Shown piece by piece: positions 44,088-53,660 of a DNA stretch of 64,000 nt. Position numbers and translations under genes: made by a program. The stretch is from Levilactobacillus brevis ATCC 14869 = DSM 20054. GTDB lineage: Bacteria; Bacillota; Bacilli; Lactobacillales; Lactobacillaceae. The stretch lies in NCBI RefSeq assembly GCF_001433855.1, contig NZ_AZCP01000003.1:304239-368238 (forward strand), read 5' to 3'. The notes beneath the pieces were generated by a model. The model had not been told where the DNA came from, ran no database searches, and saw nothing but the letters and a program-made list of their open reading frames with translations. Position 1 is the first letter of the stretch; the number at the start of each line of letters is the position of its first letter.

Positions 44088-44120
44088 AATAACTATATTA
44101 AGAGAAAAGGGAGCATACCT

Positions 44121-45452
44121 ATGAAAGAATCTGGGGGATTAGAGCGTCGGATTGGGACGTTTCAGGCCATCACGATTAACATGTCACAGATGATGGGGGC
44201 CGGCCCATTTATCACGATTCCACTTGTTTTAACAACAATGGGTGGGCCACAGGCCATGTTTGGCTGGATTGCGGGCGCCGTACTAGCCTTGTTGGACGGT
44301 CAAATTTGGAGTGAACTTGGAAGTTCATTGCCGGGTGAAGGGGGCACTTATAATTACCTCAAGGCCGCTTTCCATGATCGAACGGGCAATCTGATGCCGT
44401 TTTTGTTTATCTGGTCAGTTCTGCTAGCTACACCACTAACGCTTTCCAGCGGTGCCATTGGTTTGGCCAATTACATGACCTATTTCTTTCCAGCGTTAAC
44501 GGGTCTACAAACGAAGCTAATTGCCGTGGCCGTTACGTTATTAGCGATGGTGCTGCTTTATCGGCGCGTCACGAGTGTTGCTAAAATTTCGTTGGTACTA
44601 TGGTTGGGGATGATTTTAACAGTTATCCTGATTGTGATTACCGGCTTGCTACATTTTGACCCCCAATTAGCATTTGATTTTCCTCAGGGGGCATTTGCAC
44701 CAAATAAATTTTTACTAGGATTGGGTGCTGGGATGTTACTGTCGATCTATGACTATCTCGGGTACTATACGTCAGCGTACATGGGTGATGAGTTGCGTGA
44801 GCCTGGAAAGACATTGCCCCGTTCGATTACGTTATCAATTATCTTGGTCGCACTCATTGATCTTTCCATGAATATTGGCATTATCGGTTACGTTCCGTGG
44901 CGAGAAGCCGCGCATAGCGCTAACGTGGGTTCCTTATTCATGACCCGCGCATGGGGACCTTGGGGTGGTGCTATTATTACCATCTTAATTATTTGGACGT
45001 GTTTTGCCTCAGTATACACGGGGCTCTTGGGCGCTTCACGGATTCCTTACAACGCCGCCAAGGATGGCGTGTTTTTTAAAAAATTTGCGCATCTTCATCC
45101 TAAGATGAAGTTTCCCAATTACTCACTCGTTGTGATTGGATTGATTATGGTTATTTGCTGTTTCTTTGACTTGACGACAGTCATTAACGCGTTAATGGCC
45201 GTCCAAATTGTGGTGCAATTTATGATGCAGATTATTGCCCTGTCAGTCTTGCGCCGGAAACACCCCCATTTAACCCGACCATATAAGGAGTGGCTCTATC
45301 CTATTCCCAGCATCATTGCCTTCTTGGGTTGGGGCTTTGTCTTCTTCTCCTCAGGGGTCAGTGCTATTAGCCTTGCCGTTATCTGGACGATCATAGGTAT
45401 TCTCGTCTTTTGGGGCCGAACTTGGTATGTTAACCATGCAAACCAGCAATGA
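44121..45452 (+). CDS. APC family amino-acid permease
   Basis: 443 residues, about 12 membrane segments. The start GTFQAITINMSQMMGAGPFITIPLVLTTMGGP carries the APC Gly-rich motif; GEGGTYNYLKAAF and GYYTSAYMGDELREPGKTLPRSI follow. It imports (or exchanges) an amino acid or polyamine not determined by sequence. AAGGGAG precedes the ATG. The next gene, a ROK kinase, follows after 18 bp, an unusual partner for an amino-acid carrier. Confidence 0.88.
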   Translation: MKESGGLERRIGTFQAITINMSQMMGAGPFITIPLVLTTMGGPQAMFGWIAGAVLALLDGQIWSELGSSLPGEGGTYNYLKAAFHDRTGNLMPFLFIWSVLLATPLTLSSGAIGLANYMTYFFPALTGLQTKLIAVAVTLLAMVLLYRRVTSVAKISLVLWLGMILTVILIVITGLLHFDPQLAFDFPQGAFAPNKFLLGLGAGMLLSIYDYLGYYTSAYMGDELREPGKTLPRSITLSIILVALIDLSMNIGIIGYVPWREAAHSANVGSLFMTRAWGPWGGAIITILIIWTCFASVYTGLLGASRIPYNAAKDGVFFKKFAHLHPKMKFPNYSLVVIGLIMVICCFFDLTTVINALMAVQIVVQFMMQIIALSVLRRKHPHLTRPYKEWLYPIPSIIAFLGWGFVFFSSGVSAISLAVIWTIIGILVFWGRTWYVNHANQQ

Positions 45453-45470
45453 CGACAGGAGGACAAGACG

Positions 45471-46364
45471 TTGACAACTAAAGGTGTCTTAGCAATCGAT
45501 ATTGGTGGAACTAAAATTGCTTTGGCCGCCGTTGACTTGGCCGGCCATTGGTTAGCTCAAACAAAATTTGTGATTGCTGGCTTAGATGGTGGCGCTATTG
45601 TTACGCAGCTATTGGCTGCGAGCCAGCAACTGGTGTCGCAGGCGCAATTAACGGTTACGGGGATTGGTGTTAGTACAATCGGCGTAGTTGATGGTGAGCA
45701 TTTAAAGCTAGTACCGACAATTAAGGGGTGGGATCACGTTAACCTCAAGGCGGCATTGCAACGTCAATTTACCCAAATTCCAGTTTGGATTGAAAATGAC
45801 GTAAAGGCAGCTACCTATGCCGAGATCCTGAATGGCGCTTTAAAGGGGACGACGGCCGGCCTTTATTTAAATCTGGGAACCGGAATTGCCACCGGCCTAT
45901 CTTTGGGGGATCAGGTTATTCGGGGAAGCCACGGTGCTGCTGGCGAAGTGGGGTATTTATTAACGAGCACCAGCGATGCTGGGTTTGCTACCGGCCACGC
46001 GCCGTTTGAAGAAGCCACTGGTGGGCAAGCCATCGGTCGGCAACTGACCGCGCTGGTTGGGTCTCCATATTCGGCCAAGGATATGTGGTCTAACAGCGAG
46101 TTGCCTCAGGTCGTGCAACGGTTTAAAACCCAACTGTTAGCTTCATGGGCCTTTAATTTGGCTAACCTCTGCATTACTTGGGACCCGGCCGTCGTGGCCA
46201 TCGGTGGTGGCATGGAAGCAGCCTATGACCAAATTGCCCCAACCCTAACAGCCAAGTTAGCGCAGAGTGTTCCATTTCCACCAGTTTTAAAGCGCGCTTA
46301 TTACCAGCAAAATGCGTCCCTAAACGGTATTGCTTTATTAGCCTTGCGGTCAGTTACATCATAA
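45471..46364 (+). CDS. ROK family sugar kinase without the zinc motif
   Basis: 297 residues. The phosphate motif LAIDIGGTKIALAAVDL is at the N-terminus; ENDVKAATYAEIL, GLYLNLGTGIATGL and IRGSHGAAGEVGYLL include the catalytic Asp and glycine loops. The usual ROK zinc signature CXCGXXGCXE is absent, replaced by a short segment STSDAGFATGHAPFEEATGG. Substrate likely glucose or an N-acyl sugar, unproven. TTG start with AGGAGG upstream. Co-transcribed with the APC permease. Confidence 0.82.
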   Translation: MTTKGVLAIDIGGTKIALAAVDLAGHWLAQTKFVIAGLDGGAIVTQLLAASQQLVSQAQLTVTGIGVSTIGVVDGEHLKLVPTIKGWDHVNLKAALQRQFTQIPVWIENDVKAATYAEILNGALKGTTAGLYLNLGTGIATGLSLGDQVIRGSHGAAGEVGYLLTSTSDAGFATGHAPFEEATGGQAIGRQLTALVGSPYSAKDMWSNSELPQVVQRFKTQLLASWAFNLANLCITWDPAVVAIGGGMEAAYDQIAPTLTAKLAQSVPFPPVLKRAYYQQNASLNGIALLALRSVTS

Positions 46365-46389
46365 GATAACAAAAAGATGAAATTTATCA

Positions 46390-46418
46390 TTGATTTTTAA
46401 TTATGTGTCGACTATACT
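46390..46418 (+). promoter_or_regulatory. Promoter of the T-box/brnQ transcript
   Basis: TTGATT (46390-46395), 17 bp, TATACT (46413-46418). Confidence 0.6.
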
Positions 46419-46424
46419 ACTCAT

Positions 46425-46680
46425 CAATACTTATAAAACGTTGAAGAAAGTAGTAGCAAAGCGGTTGATGTTTAGCGAGTCACGGTCGATGCAAGGTGAC
46501 CATCAGCGGTTTGTGAAGGTTAATTCTGAGTTCGGTAGTTGCTAAGACTATCGTGGTGGCCACCATTACCTGGCTAGCGGATGTTGGTCCGTGAAGTGCG
46601 GTGATGATGTCATCGCAAAAAGGTGGTACCGTTCTACTCGTAGAGCCCTTTTCCCATAGTGGGAGAAGGGCTCTTTTTGA
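46425..46680 (+). promoter_or_regulatory. T-box leader (tRNA-sensing riboswitch) upstream of brnQ
   Basis: Long structured leader with the T-box motif AAAAAGGTGGTACCG (46617-46631), followed by the terminator stem AGAGCCCTTTTCCC/GGGAGAAGGGCTCT and TTTTT. The upstream stem I has the distal GTCAC...GTGAC hairpin and TAGCAA/TTGCTA base. Uncharged tRNA would form the antiterminator and switch on brnQ. I cannot fix the specifier: GTT (Val) and ATT (Ile) both occur near the GAA motif at 46514-46525. Confidence 0.82.
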
Positions 46681-46720
46681 CGTTTGTGAGTTAAAAATGA
46701 TGCAGTAGGAGGACTTAAAG

Positions 46721-48103
46721 ATGACAGATGAACAAGTAACACCGAGAAAAAGTTGGGGACAGTTGTTGGTCGTTAGTTCTTTGATATTTGGCATGTTCTT
46801 CGGCTCTGGTAATTTGATTTTTCCGGTTCATTTAGGGCAACTAGCTGGTGCGCATTGGTGGTTAGCGGCAATCGGCTTTGCTATTTCGGGCTCGCTTTTT
46901 CCGCTGCTAGCGATTATGGCCGTTGTTGTGACACGTAGCGATGGCTTGTTAGACCTAGCACGGCCACTGGGCCGACCAGTAGCGGCAATCTTTTTGATTT
47001 TGGTTCACCTGACGATTGGCCCATTCTTTGCCACACCCAGAACAGCGGCAACGGCATACCAAATGGCGCTCAGTCCGTTTATGCCACAGCGGTGGACTAC
47101 GGTGGGGATGTTAGGATTCACCGGCGCGTTCTTTATAGTGACTTATTTAGCCGCTACGCATCAAGGGGCGCTGTTAAAAATTGTGGGAAAGTACCTCAAT
47201 GTGGGGTTCTTGGCGCTATTGGCACTGGTCTTTCTGGTTGCCTTTTTACGGCCAATGGGGAGTGCCACGCATACGCCGACCTTAACCTATCAGACGCATG
47301 CGATGATTGGTGGGGTATTAGAGGGTTATAATACGTTGGACGCGGTGGCGCTTCTGGCGTTGAGTGTGACGTTGATTCATGCGATTCGGGGGTTAGGCTA
47401 TCGTGGTCAAGCGCTGACCAAGCTGACAGCGCAGGCGGGGATCATTAGTATCTCGCTAGAAGTGCTCATTTATTTTGGCCTCGTGCTATTGGGGGCCCTG
47501 AGTATGAGTCAACTGACATTGTCGGCTAATGGCGGTGTTGCCTTGTCCCAGATTGTGGGCTACTACTTTAACAACGTTGGTACGCTATTACTGGGCGTCC
47601 TCGTCACACTGGGCGTGCTAACAACGGCAATTGGATTAGTCTCTTCCTTTGCACAGGACTTTCACAAGCTATTTCCTAAAGTCAGTTATCGCTTTTGGTT
47701 ACGAGTAACCACGGGTTTGTCGTTTTTGGTTGCAAACGCGGGGTTAAATGCCATCATTACGTGGTCGTTACCCGTTTTAATGTTGATGTATCCGTTAGCC
47801 TTAGCCCTCATCTTTCTTTCGCTGACGGTTGCCCATCAGCGACATGCAGCTGTCATTTACAGAACGACCATGGCTTTTACGATTTTACCAGCCCTGTTAG
47901 ATATGTTGAACAGGGCACCGGCAGTCATTAATGAGTGGGGGCCTATTCAGACGGTTTTGGCAGGTTACCATCACCTTCTGCCGTTTGCTAGTTTGGGACT
48001 CGGCTGGCTGGTACCTGCGCTGGTCGGCTTCTTAGGGAGCTGGGGCTGGTGTACCTTGCGGATGCGCCGTCATGTGGTTGTACCAACAAACGAAGAGCAC
48101 TAA
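46721..48103 (+). CDS. brnQ: Branched-chain amino-acid transporter (LIVCS family)
   Basis: 460 residues, about 12 membrane segments. The signature GMFFGSGNLIFPVHLGQLAG is at the N-terminus and VHLTIGPFFATPRTAATAYQM and GVLEGYNTLDAVALLAL follow, typical of BrnQ. It takes up Leu, Ile and Val with Na+ or H+. The T-box leader links expression to shortage of one charged branched-chain tRNA. AGGAGG precedes the ATG. Confidence 0.94.
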   Translation: MTDEQVTPRKSWGQLLVVSSLIFGMFFGSGNLIFPVHLGQLAGAHWWLAAIGFAISGSLFPLLAIMAVVVTRSDGLLDLARPLGRPVAAIFLILVHLTIGPFFATPRTAATAYQMALSPFMPQRWTTVGMLGFTGAFFIVTYLAATHQGALLKIVGKYLNVGFLALLALVFLVAFLRPMGSATHTPTLTYQTHAMIGGVLEGYNTLDAVALLALSVTLIHAIRGLGYRGQALTKLTAQAGIISISLEVLIYFGLVLLGALSMSQLTLSANGGVALSQIVGYYFNNVGTLLLGVLVTLGVLTTAIGLVSSFAQDFHKLFPKVSYRFWLRVTTGLSFLVANAGLNAIITWSLPVLMLMYPLALALIFLSLTVAHQRHAAVIYRTTMAFTILPALLDMLNRAPAVINEWGPIQTVLAGYHHLLPFASLGLGWLVPALVGFLGSWGWCTLRMRRHVVVPTNEEH

Positions 48104-48194
48104 AAATAAAGGCCAGTAAGCAGTTTCTACGTGTCGCATATAGTAAATGTGCTATCCTAAAATTATCAAAGAATAAGTTTAGGGGAGTTGCACC

Positions 48195-49268
48195 ATGAAC
48201 GATAATTTATTTAATATTCCAAGCGCCGCTTACTGGGTGTGGGCCATACCAGTCTTTTTTGGCTTATGTTTTTCGATTAGTTACCGGATTGAGAAGCGCC
48301 GATTAAGCAACGGCTTGTGGTTTTCGTTATTTTTCTATTCGTTTTTAGCGTCGCTGGCGATGACCATTTTGGGGACCAATAATAAGTGGTTGATTGTGAT
48401 CAGTGTGGCGCTATTTGTCATCTTCTTTCTAATCGTGGTGGTGATTTTCGCGCTACAAGCCTTTCTGCTATTGTGGAATGCGTGGATCGTCTGGCGGCGC
48501 GAGAGTCATACATTAGCCAACATGTTGACTTTATTTTTAGGCCTGGCCATTTTACTAGCACCGTTCTTTTCTCGATGGGCTGCACTGAATTTGTCAAAAC
48601 CCGTGGATACATTTATTAATTTATTTCCATCGTTGGTGATTACGTATGTCCTGTTTTGGTTCTATAATTATTTGACGATGCTGGTCTTGTATCAATTTAA
48701 TCGACCACGTTACAATCAAGATTTTCTAATTGTTTTAGGCGCAGGATTACTAAATGGTAATGAAGTATCTCCTTTATTGGGGCGACGGATCGACCGCGCG
48801 CTGACGTTTTATCGCAAGCAACTTGCCAAGACTGGGCGGGCACCGATGGTGATCTTTTCTGGTGGTCAAGGTGGCGACGAAACCGTCCCAGAAGGCCGGG
48901 CCATGCGAGATTATGCCATTGCCCATGGCTTGCCAGCCGATCAGGCCTTGGTTGAGGATCAATCGAAGACGACTTATGAGAATATGGTCTTCTCTAAGCA
49001 ACTGATTGCGGCAACTGGGCAGCAGCGACCGCGCGTGACCTTTGTCACCAACGGCTATCACACCTTTCGGGCGGGGATGATTGCTCGTAAGGCGGGATTA
49101 AAGGCTAATGGCATTGGGGCGCACACAGCTAAATTTTTCCTACCTAACGCCATCTTGCGCGAATATATTGCCATCTTTGTTGGTAATAAACGGTGGCATG
49201 CCGTAGCAATCGTGGGCATCTTCTTATTGAGTTTATTGCTCACGTGGGCGCAATATTATTACCGTTAA
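48195..49268 (+). CDS. YdcF/SanA-like DUF218 membrane protein
   Basis: 357 residues. About six N-terminal membrane segments (to residue 165) precede a DUF218 domain: DFLIVLGAGLLNGNEVSPLLGRRIDRALTFY, VIFSGGQGGDETVPEGRAMRDYAIAHGLP and VTNGYHTFRAGMIARKAG. A last hydrophobic segment lies at the C-terminus. DUF218 proteins are linked to envelope maintenance; activity unknown. GGGGAG precedes the ATG. Confidence 0.85.
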   Translation: MNDNLFNIPSAAYWVWAIPVFFGLCFSISYRIEKRRLSNGLWFSLFFYSFLASLAMTILGTNNKWLIVISVALFVIFFLIVVVIFALQAFLLLWNAWIVWRRESHTLANMLTLFLGLAILLAPFFSRWAALNLSKPVDTFINLFPSLVITYVLFWFYNYLTMLVLYQFNRPRYNQDFLIVLGAGLLNGNEVSPLLGRRIDRALTFYRKQLAKTGRAPMVIFSGGQGGDETVPEGRAMRDYAIAHGLPADQALVEDQSKTTYENMVFSKQLIAATGQQRPRVTFVTNGYHTFRAGMIARKAGLKANGIGAHTAKFFLPNAILREYIAIFVGNKRWHAVAIVGIFLLSLLLTWAQYYYR

Positions 49269-49280
49269 ACCGATAAATGA

Positions 49281-49322
49281 AAATGATCCTTCAGCAAATT
49301 GACTGCTGAAGGACCATTTTTT
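49281..49322. terminator. Bidirectional terminator
   Basis: TGATCCTTCAGCA pairs with TGCTGAAGGACCA and is flanked by A- and T-runs, between convergent genes. Confidence 0.75.
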
Positions 49323-49338
49323 CTTATGACGCCCAAAA

Positions 49339-50190
49339 CTATTTGACCAAGTAAACATGGTCTTGAACCAAATCAATCTGAGTAAAATGATGGTTGAGAG
49401 CCCGAGAATCCGCATTTTCAATGAATTCGGCATGGTCCCAGAACTCAGTGGAACCGGTGGCACCGTGGGGCTCGCCAATGACAACAAAATCGACAGTGGT
49501 ATGGGCGGCACGCATGGCTTGCAGGAGCTCCCAATCCAGCGGCAGGCCATCTGGCGACCAAGACATGACAACCACGCCCACTTGGTCTTGATATTTATGG
49601 AAAGCATCCACCGCGCTGAGGGGTTCAATTGGGGTGAGTGGGTGCCGACCAGTTTCGTTTTCGGCCGTCCACGCCTGACTGTCTGTTGCAAAGACGGTCT
49701 TGTGGGCATCTCGCAGGCCTTTGGAAATATAGCCGTTGCCCGCCATGACTTCTAAGACCGCACGATCGCCCACAAAAGTGGCTAAGTCGGTCACAAACGG
49801 TGCTGGGGTGTATGCCCACATACCGTAGTGGGTTTCTAAATAATCGCGGAATGAACGGAGGTCGTGGTCCAGCTGGGGTAATGCCGCCGTTAAGTCATTC
49901 CACAGTTGATCGCCGGCTGCATCGCCGGGGGCATACAGCGTATTGAGTTTTTGGTAAATTTGATCCTGACTGTCATCAGGCAGTTGTAAAAGTGGTAATT
50001 GTTGGGGTAGATTACCAGCTGCCAACATTTTGTCCGCCAAGAGAACGTTACTGATTAGTAACTTGATGGCAGGGTAGTCATTAAATTGGTGATAATACGC
50101 CGTCATCCGGTCAATGTAAGTGGTAGGCCGTTGACTAAGTGGTGCGTGACGGACTTTCTTTTTGAGTTTTTGCAGTTTTTTAGGGTTCAC
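49339..50190 (-). CDS. Putative SAM-dependent methyltransferase-like protein
   Basis: 283 residues. Residues 1-125 are a helical N-terminal domain; AVLEVMAGNGYISKGLRD at about residue 145 looks like a SAM-binding motif I, and VGVVVMSWSPDG and DFVVIGEPHGATGSTEFWDH follow. The closing strand ends HVYLVK. No substrate clue. GTG start with AAAGGA 9 nt upstream. Confidence 0.65.
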   Translation of the reverse strand: MNPKKLQKLKKKVRHAPLSQRPTTYIDRMTAYYHQFNDYPAIKLLISNVLLADKMLAAGNLPQQLPLLQLPDDSQDQIYQKLNTLYAPGDAAGDQLWNDLTAALPQLDHDLRSFRDYLETHYGMWAYTPAPFVTDLATFVGDRAVLEVMAGNGYISKGLRDAHKTVFATDSQAWTAENETGRHPLTPIEPLSAVDAFHKYQDQVGVVVMSWSPDGLPLDWELLQAMRAAHTTVDFVVIGEPHGATGSTEFWDHAEFIENADSRALNHHFTQIDLVQDHVYLVK

Positions 50191-50225
50191 AGAGAGGTCC
50201 TTTCTATCTACATGGAGACAAGCAA

Positions 50226-50269
50226 ACAGTCGACTGCTCAGCGTAACCGCTAGCCAGTCGACTGTTAAT
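50226..50269 (-). terminator. Hairpin after the XRE gene
   Basis: AACAGTCGACTG and CAGTCGACTGTT form a perfect 12-bp stem on the minus strand, with a weak T-tract. Confidence 0.55.
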
Positions 50270-50688
50270 TAATGGTCGTCCAAATGCAGATCCAATTCTT
50301 CTTGTTGATTAGGTTCAGGGTCACTGAAACGATTTTCCTTGCCATGCAAGTAACCGTCAATTAATTGGTAAATTTCGTAGCGATCTTGACCACTCAGTAA
50401 CTCACGGTTAAAGCTGAGCTGTTTACCCGACAAGAAGAGCCGGCCAAGGTCGTATTCATCGCGTTCCGCTTTTCCAGTCAGATAATCCATGGTGACATCG
50501 AAGTATTCGGCGAGTTTGCGAACTTCAATAAAGGAAGGGGTCCGAATACCCCGTTCCCAATTGCCAATTTGAGAGGCAGTATTGGCATGTTCATCTGGTC
50601 CGGCCGCTTGCGCATTAAGCGCTGTTGCTAGCTGTTCCAAAGTAATGTGTTGGCCCCGTCGTAAGGCCCGAAGTCGTTCTGGAAACAT
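50269..50688 (-). CDS. XRE family transcriptional regulator
   Basis: 139 residues. Helix-turn-helix at the N-terminus (LRALRRGQHITLEQLATALNAQAAG...TASQIGNWERGIRTPSFIEVRKLAEYFDVTMDYLTG), then a helical C-terminal tail with LSFNRELLSGQDRYEIYQLIDGYLHGK. Target unknown. ATG 50688 is used because AGGTGA, its ribosome site, contains the GTG at 50697. Confidence 0.85.
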   Translation of the reverse strand: MFPERLRALRRGQHITLEQLATALNAQAAGPDEHANTASQIGNWERGIRTPSFIEVRKLAEYFDVTMDYLTGKAERDEYDLGRLFLSGKQLSFNRELLSGQDRYEIYQLIDGYLHGKENRFSDPEPNQQEELDLHLDDH

Positions 50689-50755
50689 TCTCGTCACCTG
50701 TTTCTTTCGTTTACACTCATTATACCACTCTCCGTGGGGTTAAACGACTAGCAGA

Positions 50756-52564
50756 CTATTTAACGAGTGAATCAGTTAACCGCATAAATTCGGCAACATC
50801 GCGCTTAATGAGTTTAACGCCAGCCAGCCAAAAGTCTGGTTGCGTAAGGTCAACCCCAAGATGCTTTTGCGCGAGCTCTTCAGTCGACATGTTAGCCGTA
50901 TCGCGTAACAGGGCGATATATTGATCTTCAAAGTTACCAGTCTGTTGGGCTTTAGCGTAAATTCCCAGACTAAAGAGGTAACCGAAGACATACGGGAAGT
51001 TATAGAAGGCGGGTTCGTCGATATAGAAATGCAGCTTGCTAGCCCAAAGGTGTGGCGAGTAGCTGGATAGGTTGTGACCAAAGGCTTCCTTTTGCGCGTT
51101 CAGCATGAGTTCGTTAAGTTCTGCGGGGGTAACGAGTTTCTTTTGGCGTAGTTGATAGAACCGAGTTTCAAATAAGAATCGGGCCCGAATATTCAAGAAC
51201 ATCGCTAAGGGATTATCTAATTTAGCATTTAGTAGCGTGATCTTTTCGGCGTTCGTCTTGGCAGCCTGTACGTTGGCATCGGCGACAATCAATTCACCAA
51301 AAGTTGAGGCGGTTTCAGCAACGTTCATGGCATAGTCCTGGCGCAGATTAGGTAAATCGGCCATCACGCTAGAGTGAAAGGCATGCCCCAACTCATGCGC
51401 TAAGGTTGAGACGTCGTTGGGTGATCCCGTAAAGGTCATGAAAATCCGTGACTCGTGGGTTTCCGGCGCACTTTCCATCCAGCCACCAGGGGCTTTACCA
51501 GCGCGATCTTCGGCTTCAATCCACCGATGTTCAAAAGCGTGTTGGGCTAACGCGGCCATTTTAGGTGAGAATTCACCGTAATGTTGAATGATAAAGGCTG
51601 CGGCTTCATCAAAGGTGAAGTGGTGCTCGTCACTACCTGGTAGGTGTAAAGGGGCTTCCACATCCTGCCAACCAGCATGTTTTTTACCAAGCAGGGCCGC
51701 CTTACGGTCAAGATAATCCAATAAAAATTGGTGGTTATCAGCGACAACTTGCCAGATGGTATCCAATGTAGCAGCGCTGAGCCGATTTTCTTTTAGTGGT
51801 TCTTTGAGAAAATCAGTGGTTCCGTGAGCGGCGTATTCGGTGAGGCGGAAGCCCGCCAAATGGTTCAACGTATCAGCAAAGAGCTGTTCCTTGTCTGCCC
51901 AAGCTTGTTCCCATGCGGGGAGTAGTTCCGCTCGATATTGGGGATCAGCGTTACCCAAAAGGTTATTGTCAGCTTGGCCGGCGGATAACGTCACGGGGTG
52001 CCCATCTTCATCATGGAAAGGAATCTGCATGGTGGCGACTAATGAGTCGTAGTGACTACTCCAGGCTGCCTTACCGTCTAAGTTTAAGCGGTTAATCAAG
52101 GCTTCAGTTTTGTCGTCCAGTAATTCCTTGCCGGCATCGCGCATTTCCCGGAGATTAAAGGCAATTGGTTGTAGAGCCGGAAGGGCTAAGAGTGCGGCAA
52201 AATAGTTGTCGGGGACTTGAACCAGCACTTTTTTGAGCTTGCCACTGACGTTATCGGCTTGGGTTTCCAAGTCACGTAATTGAGCTTCCATTGGGGCAAC
52301 ACCGGGATTGTTCACATCGGCAGAACCCACGGCAGTAATGAAGATGCCAGCCTGACCAAGGCCCGCATCAATGGTTTGCAGTTGGTCAATGAGTTTGACG
52401 AACTGGGGATATTGTGGCGCGTCACTGGCTGCATCCCAGCGATCAAGTAAATCAGCAAGGGTGGCAATCGCCGTTTTGAGTTGTGCCAGCTTGGCAGCTA
52501 ACTGGGGCGAGTTGATCCCCCCAGCAAAAAGTGAGTCTAAATCCCAATTTAACGAGTATTTCAT
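50756..52564 (-). CDS. pepF: M3 family oligoendopeptidase (PepF type)
   Basis: 602 residues. The metal motif AHELGHAFHS lies near residue 388, and MESAPETHESRIFMTFTG and AMNVAETASTFGELI around it match PepF. The C-terminal FYNFPYVFGYLFSLGIYAKAQQ is also typical. It degrades peptides of about 7-17 residues in the cytoplasm. GGAGG is 8 nt before the ATG at 52564. Confidence 0.94.
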   Translation of the reverse strand: MKYSLNWDLDSLFAGGINSPQLAAKLAQLKTAIATLADLLDRWDAASDAPQYPQFVKLIDQLQTIDAGLGQAGIFITAVGSADVNNPGVAPMEAQLRDLETQADNVSGKLKKVLVQVPDNYFAALLALPALQPIAFNLREMRDAGKELLDDKTEALINRLNLDGKAAWSSHYDSLVATMQIPFHDEDGHPVTLSAGQADNNLLGNADPQYRAELLPAWEQAWADKEQLFADTLNHLAGFRLTEYAAHGTTDFLKEPLKENRLSAATLDTIWQVVADNHQFLLDYLDRKAALLGKKHAGWQDVEAPLHLPGSDEHHFTFDEAAAFIIQHYGEFSPKMAALAQHAFEHRWIEAEDRAGKAPGGWMESAPETHESRIFMTFTGSPNDVSTLAHELGHAFHSSVMADLPNLRQDYAMNVAETASTFGELIVADANVQAAKTNAEKITLLNAKLDNPLAMFLNIRARFLFETRFYQLRQKKLVTPAELNELMLNAQKEAFGHNLSSYSPHLWASKLHFYIDEPAFYNFPYVFGYLFSLGIYAKAQQTGNFEDQYIALLRDTANMSTEELAQKHLGVDLTQPDFWLAGVKLIKRDVAEFMRLTDSLVK

Positions 52565-52688
52565 CGGCAAGGCCTCCTAGGCGTAAGTTGGATTCATTAT
52601 AGCAAATTTCCTAACGATTGCGTTGGCGAAAGGAACTCCGTATACTAACCAGTAGCAAAGAGTTGAGAGAATTGAGGAGGACATAACG

Positions 52689-53633
52689 GTGAATAAACGA
52701 CTGAAACATTGGCTAATTGGCCTAGGAATCGTGGTGGTTTTGATTTTAGGTGGCCTTTTAAGGGGGAGTTTGTATTTTTACAATATGACGGTGGCAAGTG
52801 GCAAAAAGAGTTTTGTGGCCTCCGGAACAGTCTTGAAGAAATCAGACCCGCTGTATGCACAAAAAAAGTGGTATCAACAGGTACATAAACAACGTTGGAC
52901 GGAGAAGGCCGCCGGTGCAAATCTAAAATTAGTCGCTGATTATGTTCCCGCGGCACATAACACCAAGAAAACGGTAGTGTTGGTTCATGGATTTGGGTCC
53001 AGTAAAGAGGCTATGGGTGGCTATGTCGCGATGTTTCATCGGCTAGGGTACAATACGCTCACGCCTGATACCCGAGGACAGGGGCAAAGCCAAGGGAAGG
53101 TTATTAGTTACGGTTATTACGAAAGTCGCGATTATTTAAAATGGGTCAAACAGGTTATTGCTAAGCAAGGGCCCCAATCACAGGTGGTCTTGTTCGGCGT
53201 TTCCATGGGTGGTGCGACAACGATGATGACGAGTGGCTTGAAAACGCCCAGCCAATTAAAAGCCTACGTGGAGGATTGCGGGTATACAGACGCACAAGCC
53301 GAAATCACGTATCAGGCTAAGCAAATGTATCACTTACCTTATTGGCCAATGGTGCCATTGACGAGTGCCGTTGCCAAAGCTAAGGCGGGCTTTTATTTTA
53401 AAGACGCTAATGCTGTTGCAGCAGTCAAGAAAAACCACAAACCCATGTTATTTATTCATGGTGGGGCAGATTCCTTTGTGCCAACGAAGATGGTTTACCA
53501 AGTCTATCGGGCAGATGCTGGGCCTAAGCAACTGCTCGTGGTTCCGGGCGCCCAGCATGCGGCCTCACTATCGCATGCACCGCAACGTTATACACAGACG
53601 GTGAAGGCTTTCTTAGCGAAGTATATTAAGTGA
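52689..53633 (+). CDS. Membrane-anchored alpha/beta hydrolase
   Basis: 314 residues. One N-terminal membrane segment (WLIGLGIVVVLILGGLLRGSLYFY), then an alpha/beta hydrolase: VVLVHGFGSSKEAMGGY, the nucleophile FGVSMGGATTMM (Ser), Asp in GGADSFVPT and His in AQHAASLSHAP. It faces outside; substrate unknown. GTG start with GGAGG 8 nt upstream. A structured repeat follows the stop. Confidence 0.85.
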   Translation: MNKRLKHWLIGLGIVVVLILGGLLRGSLYFYNMTVASGKKSFVASGTVLKKSDPLYAQKKWYQQVHKQRWTEKAAGANLKLVADYVPAAHNTKKTVVLVHGFGSSKEAMGGYVAMFHRLGYNTLTPDTRGQGQSQGKVISYGYYESRDYLKWVKQVIAKQGPQSQVVLFGVSMGGATTMMTSGLKTPSQLKAYVEDCGYTDAQAEITYQAKQMYHLPYWPMVPLTSAVAKAKAGFYFKDANAVAAVKKNHKPMLFIHGGADSFVPTKMVYQVYRADAGPKQLLVVPGAQHAASLSHAPQRYTQTVKAFLAKYIK

Positions 53634-53660
53634 TGCTTCTTAGCGGTTTGTCATGATTTG

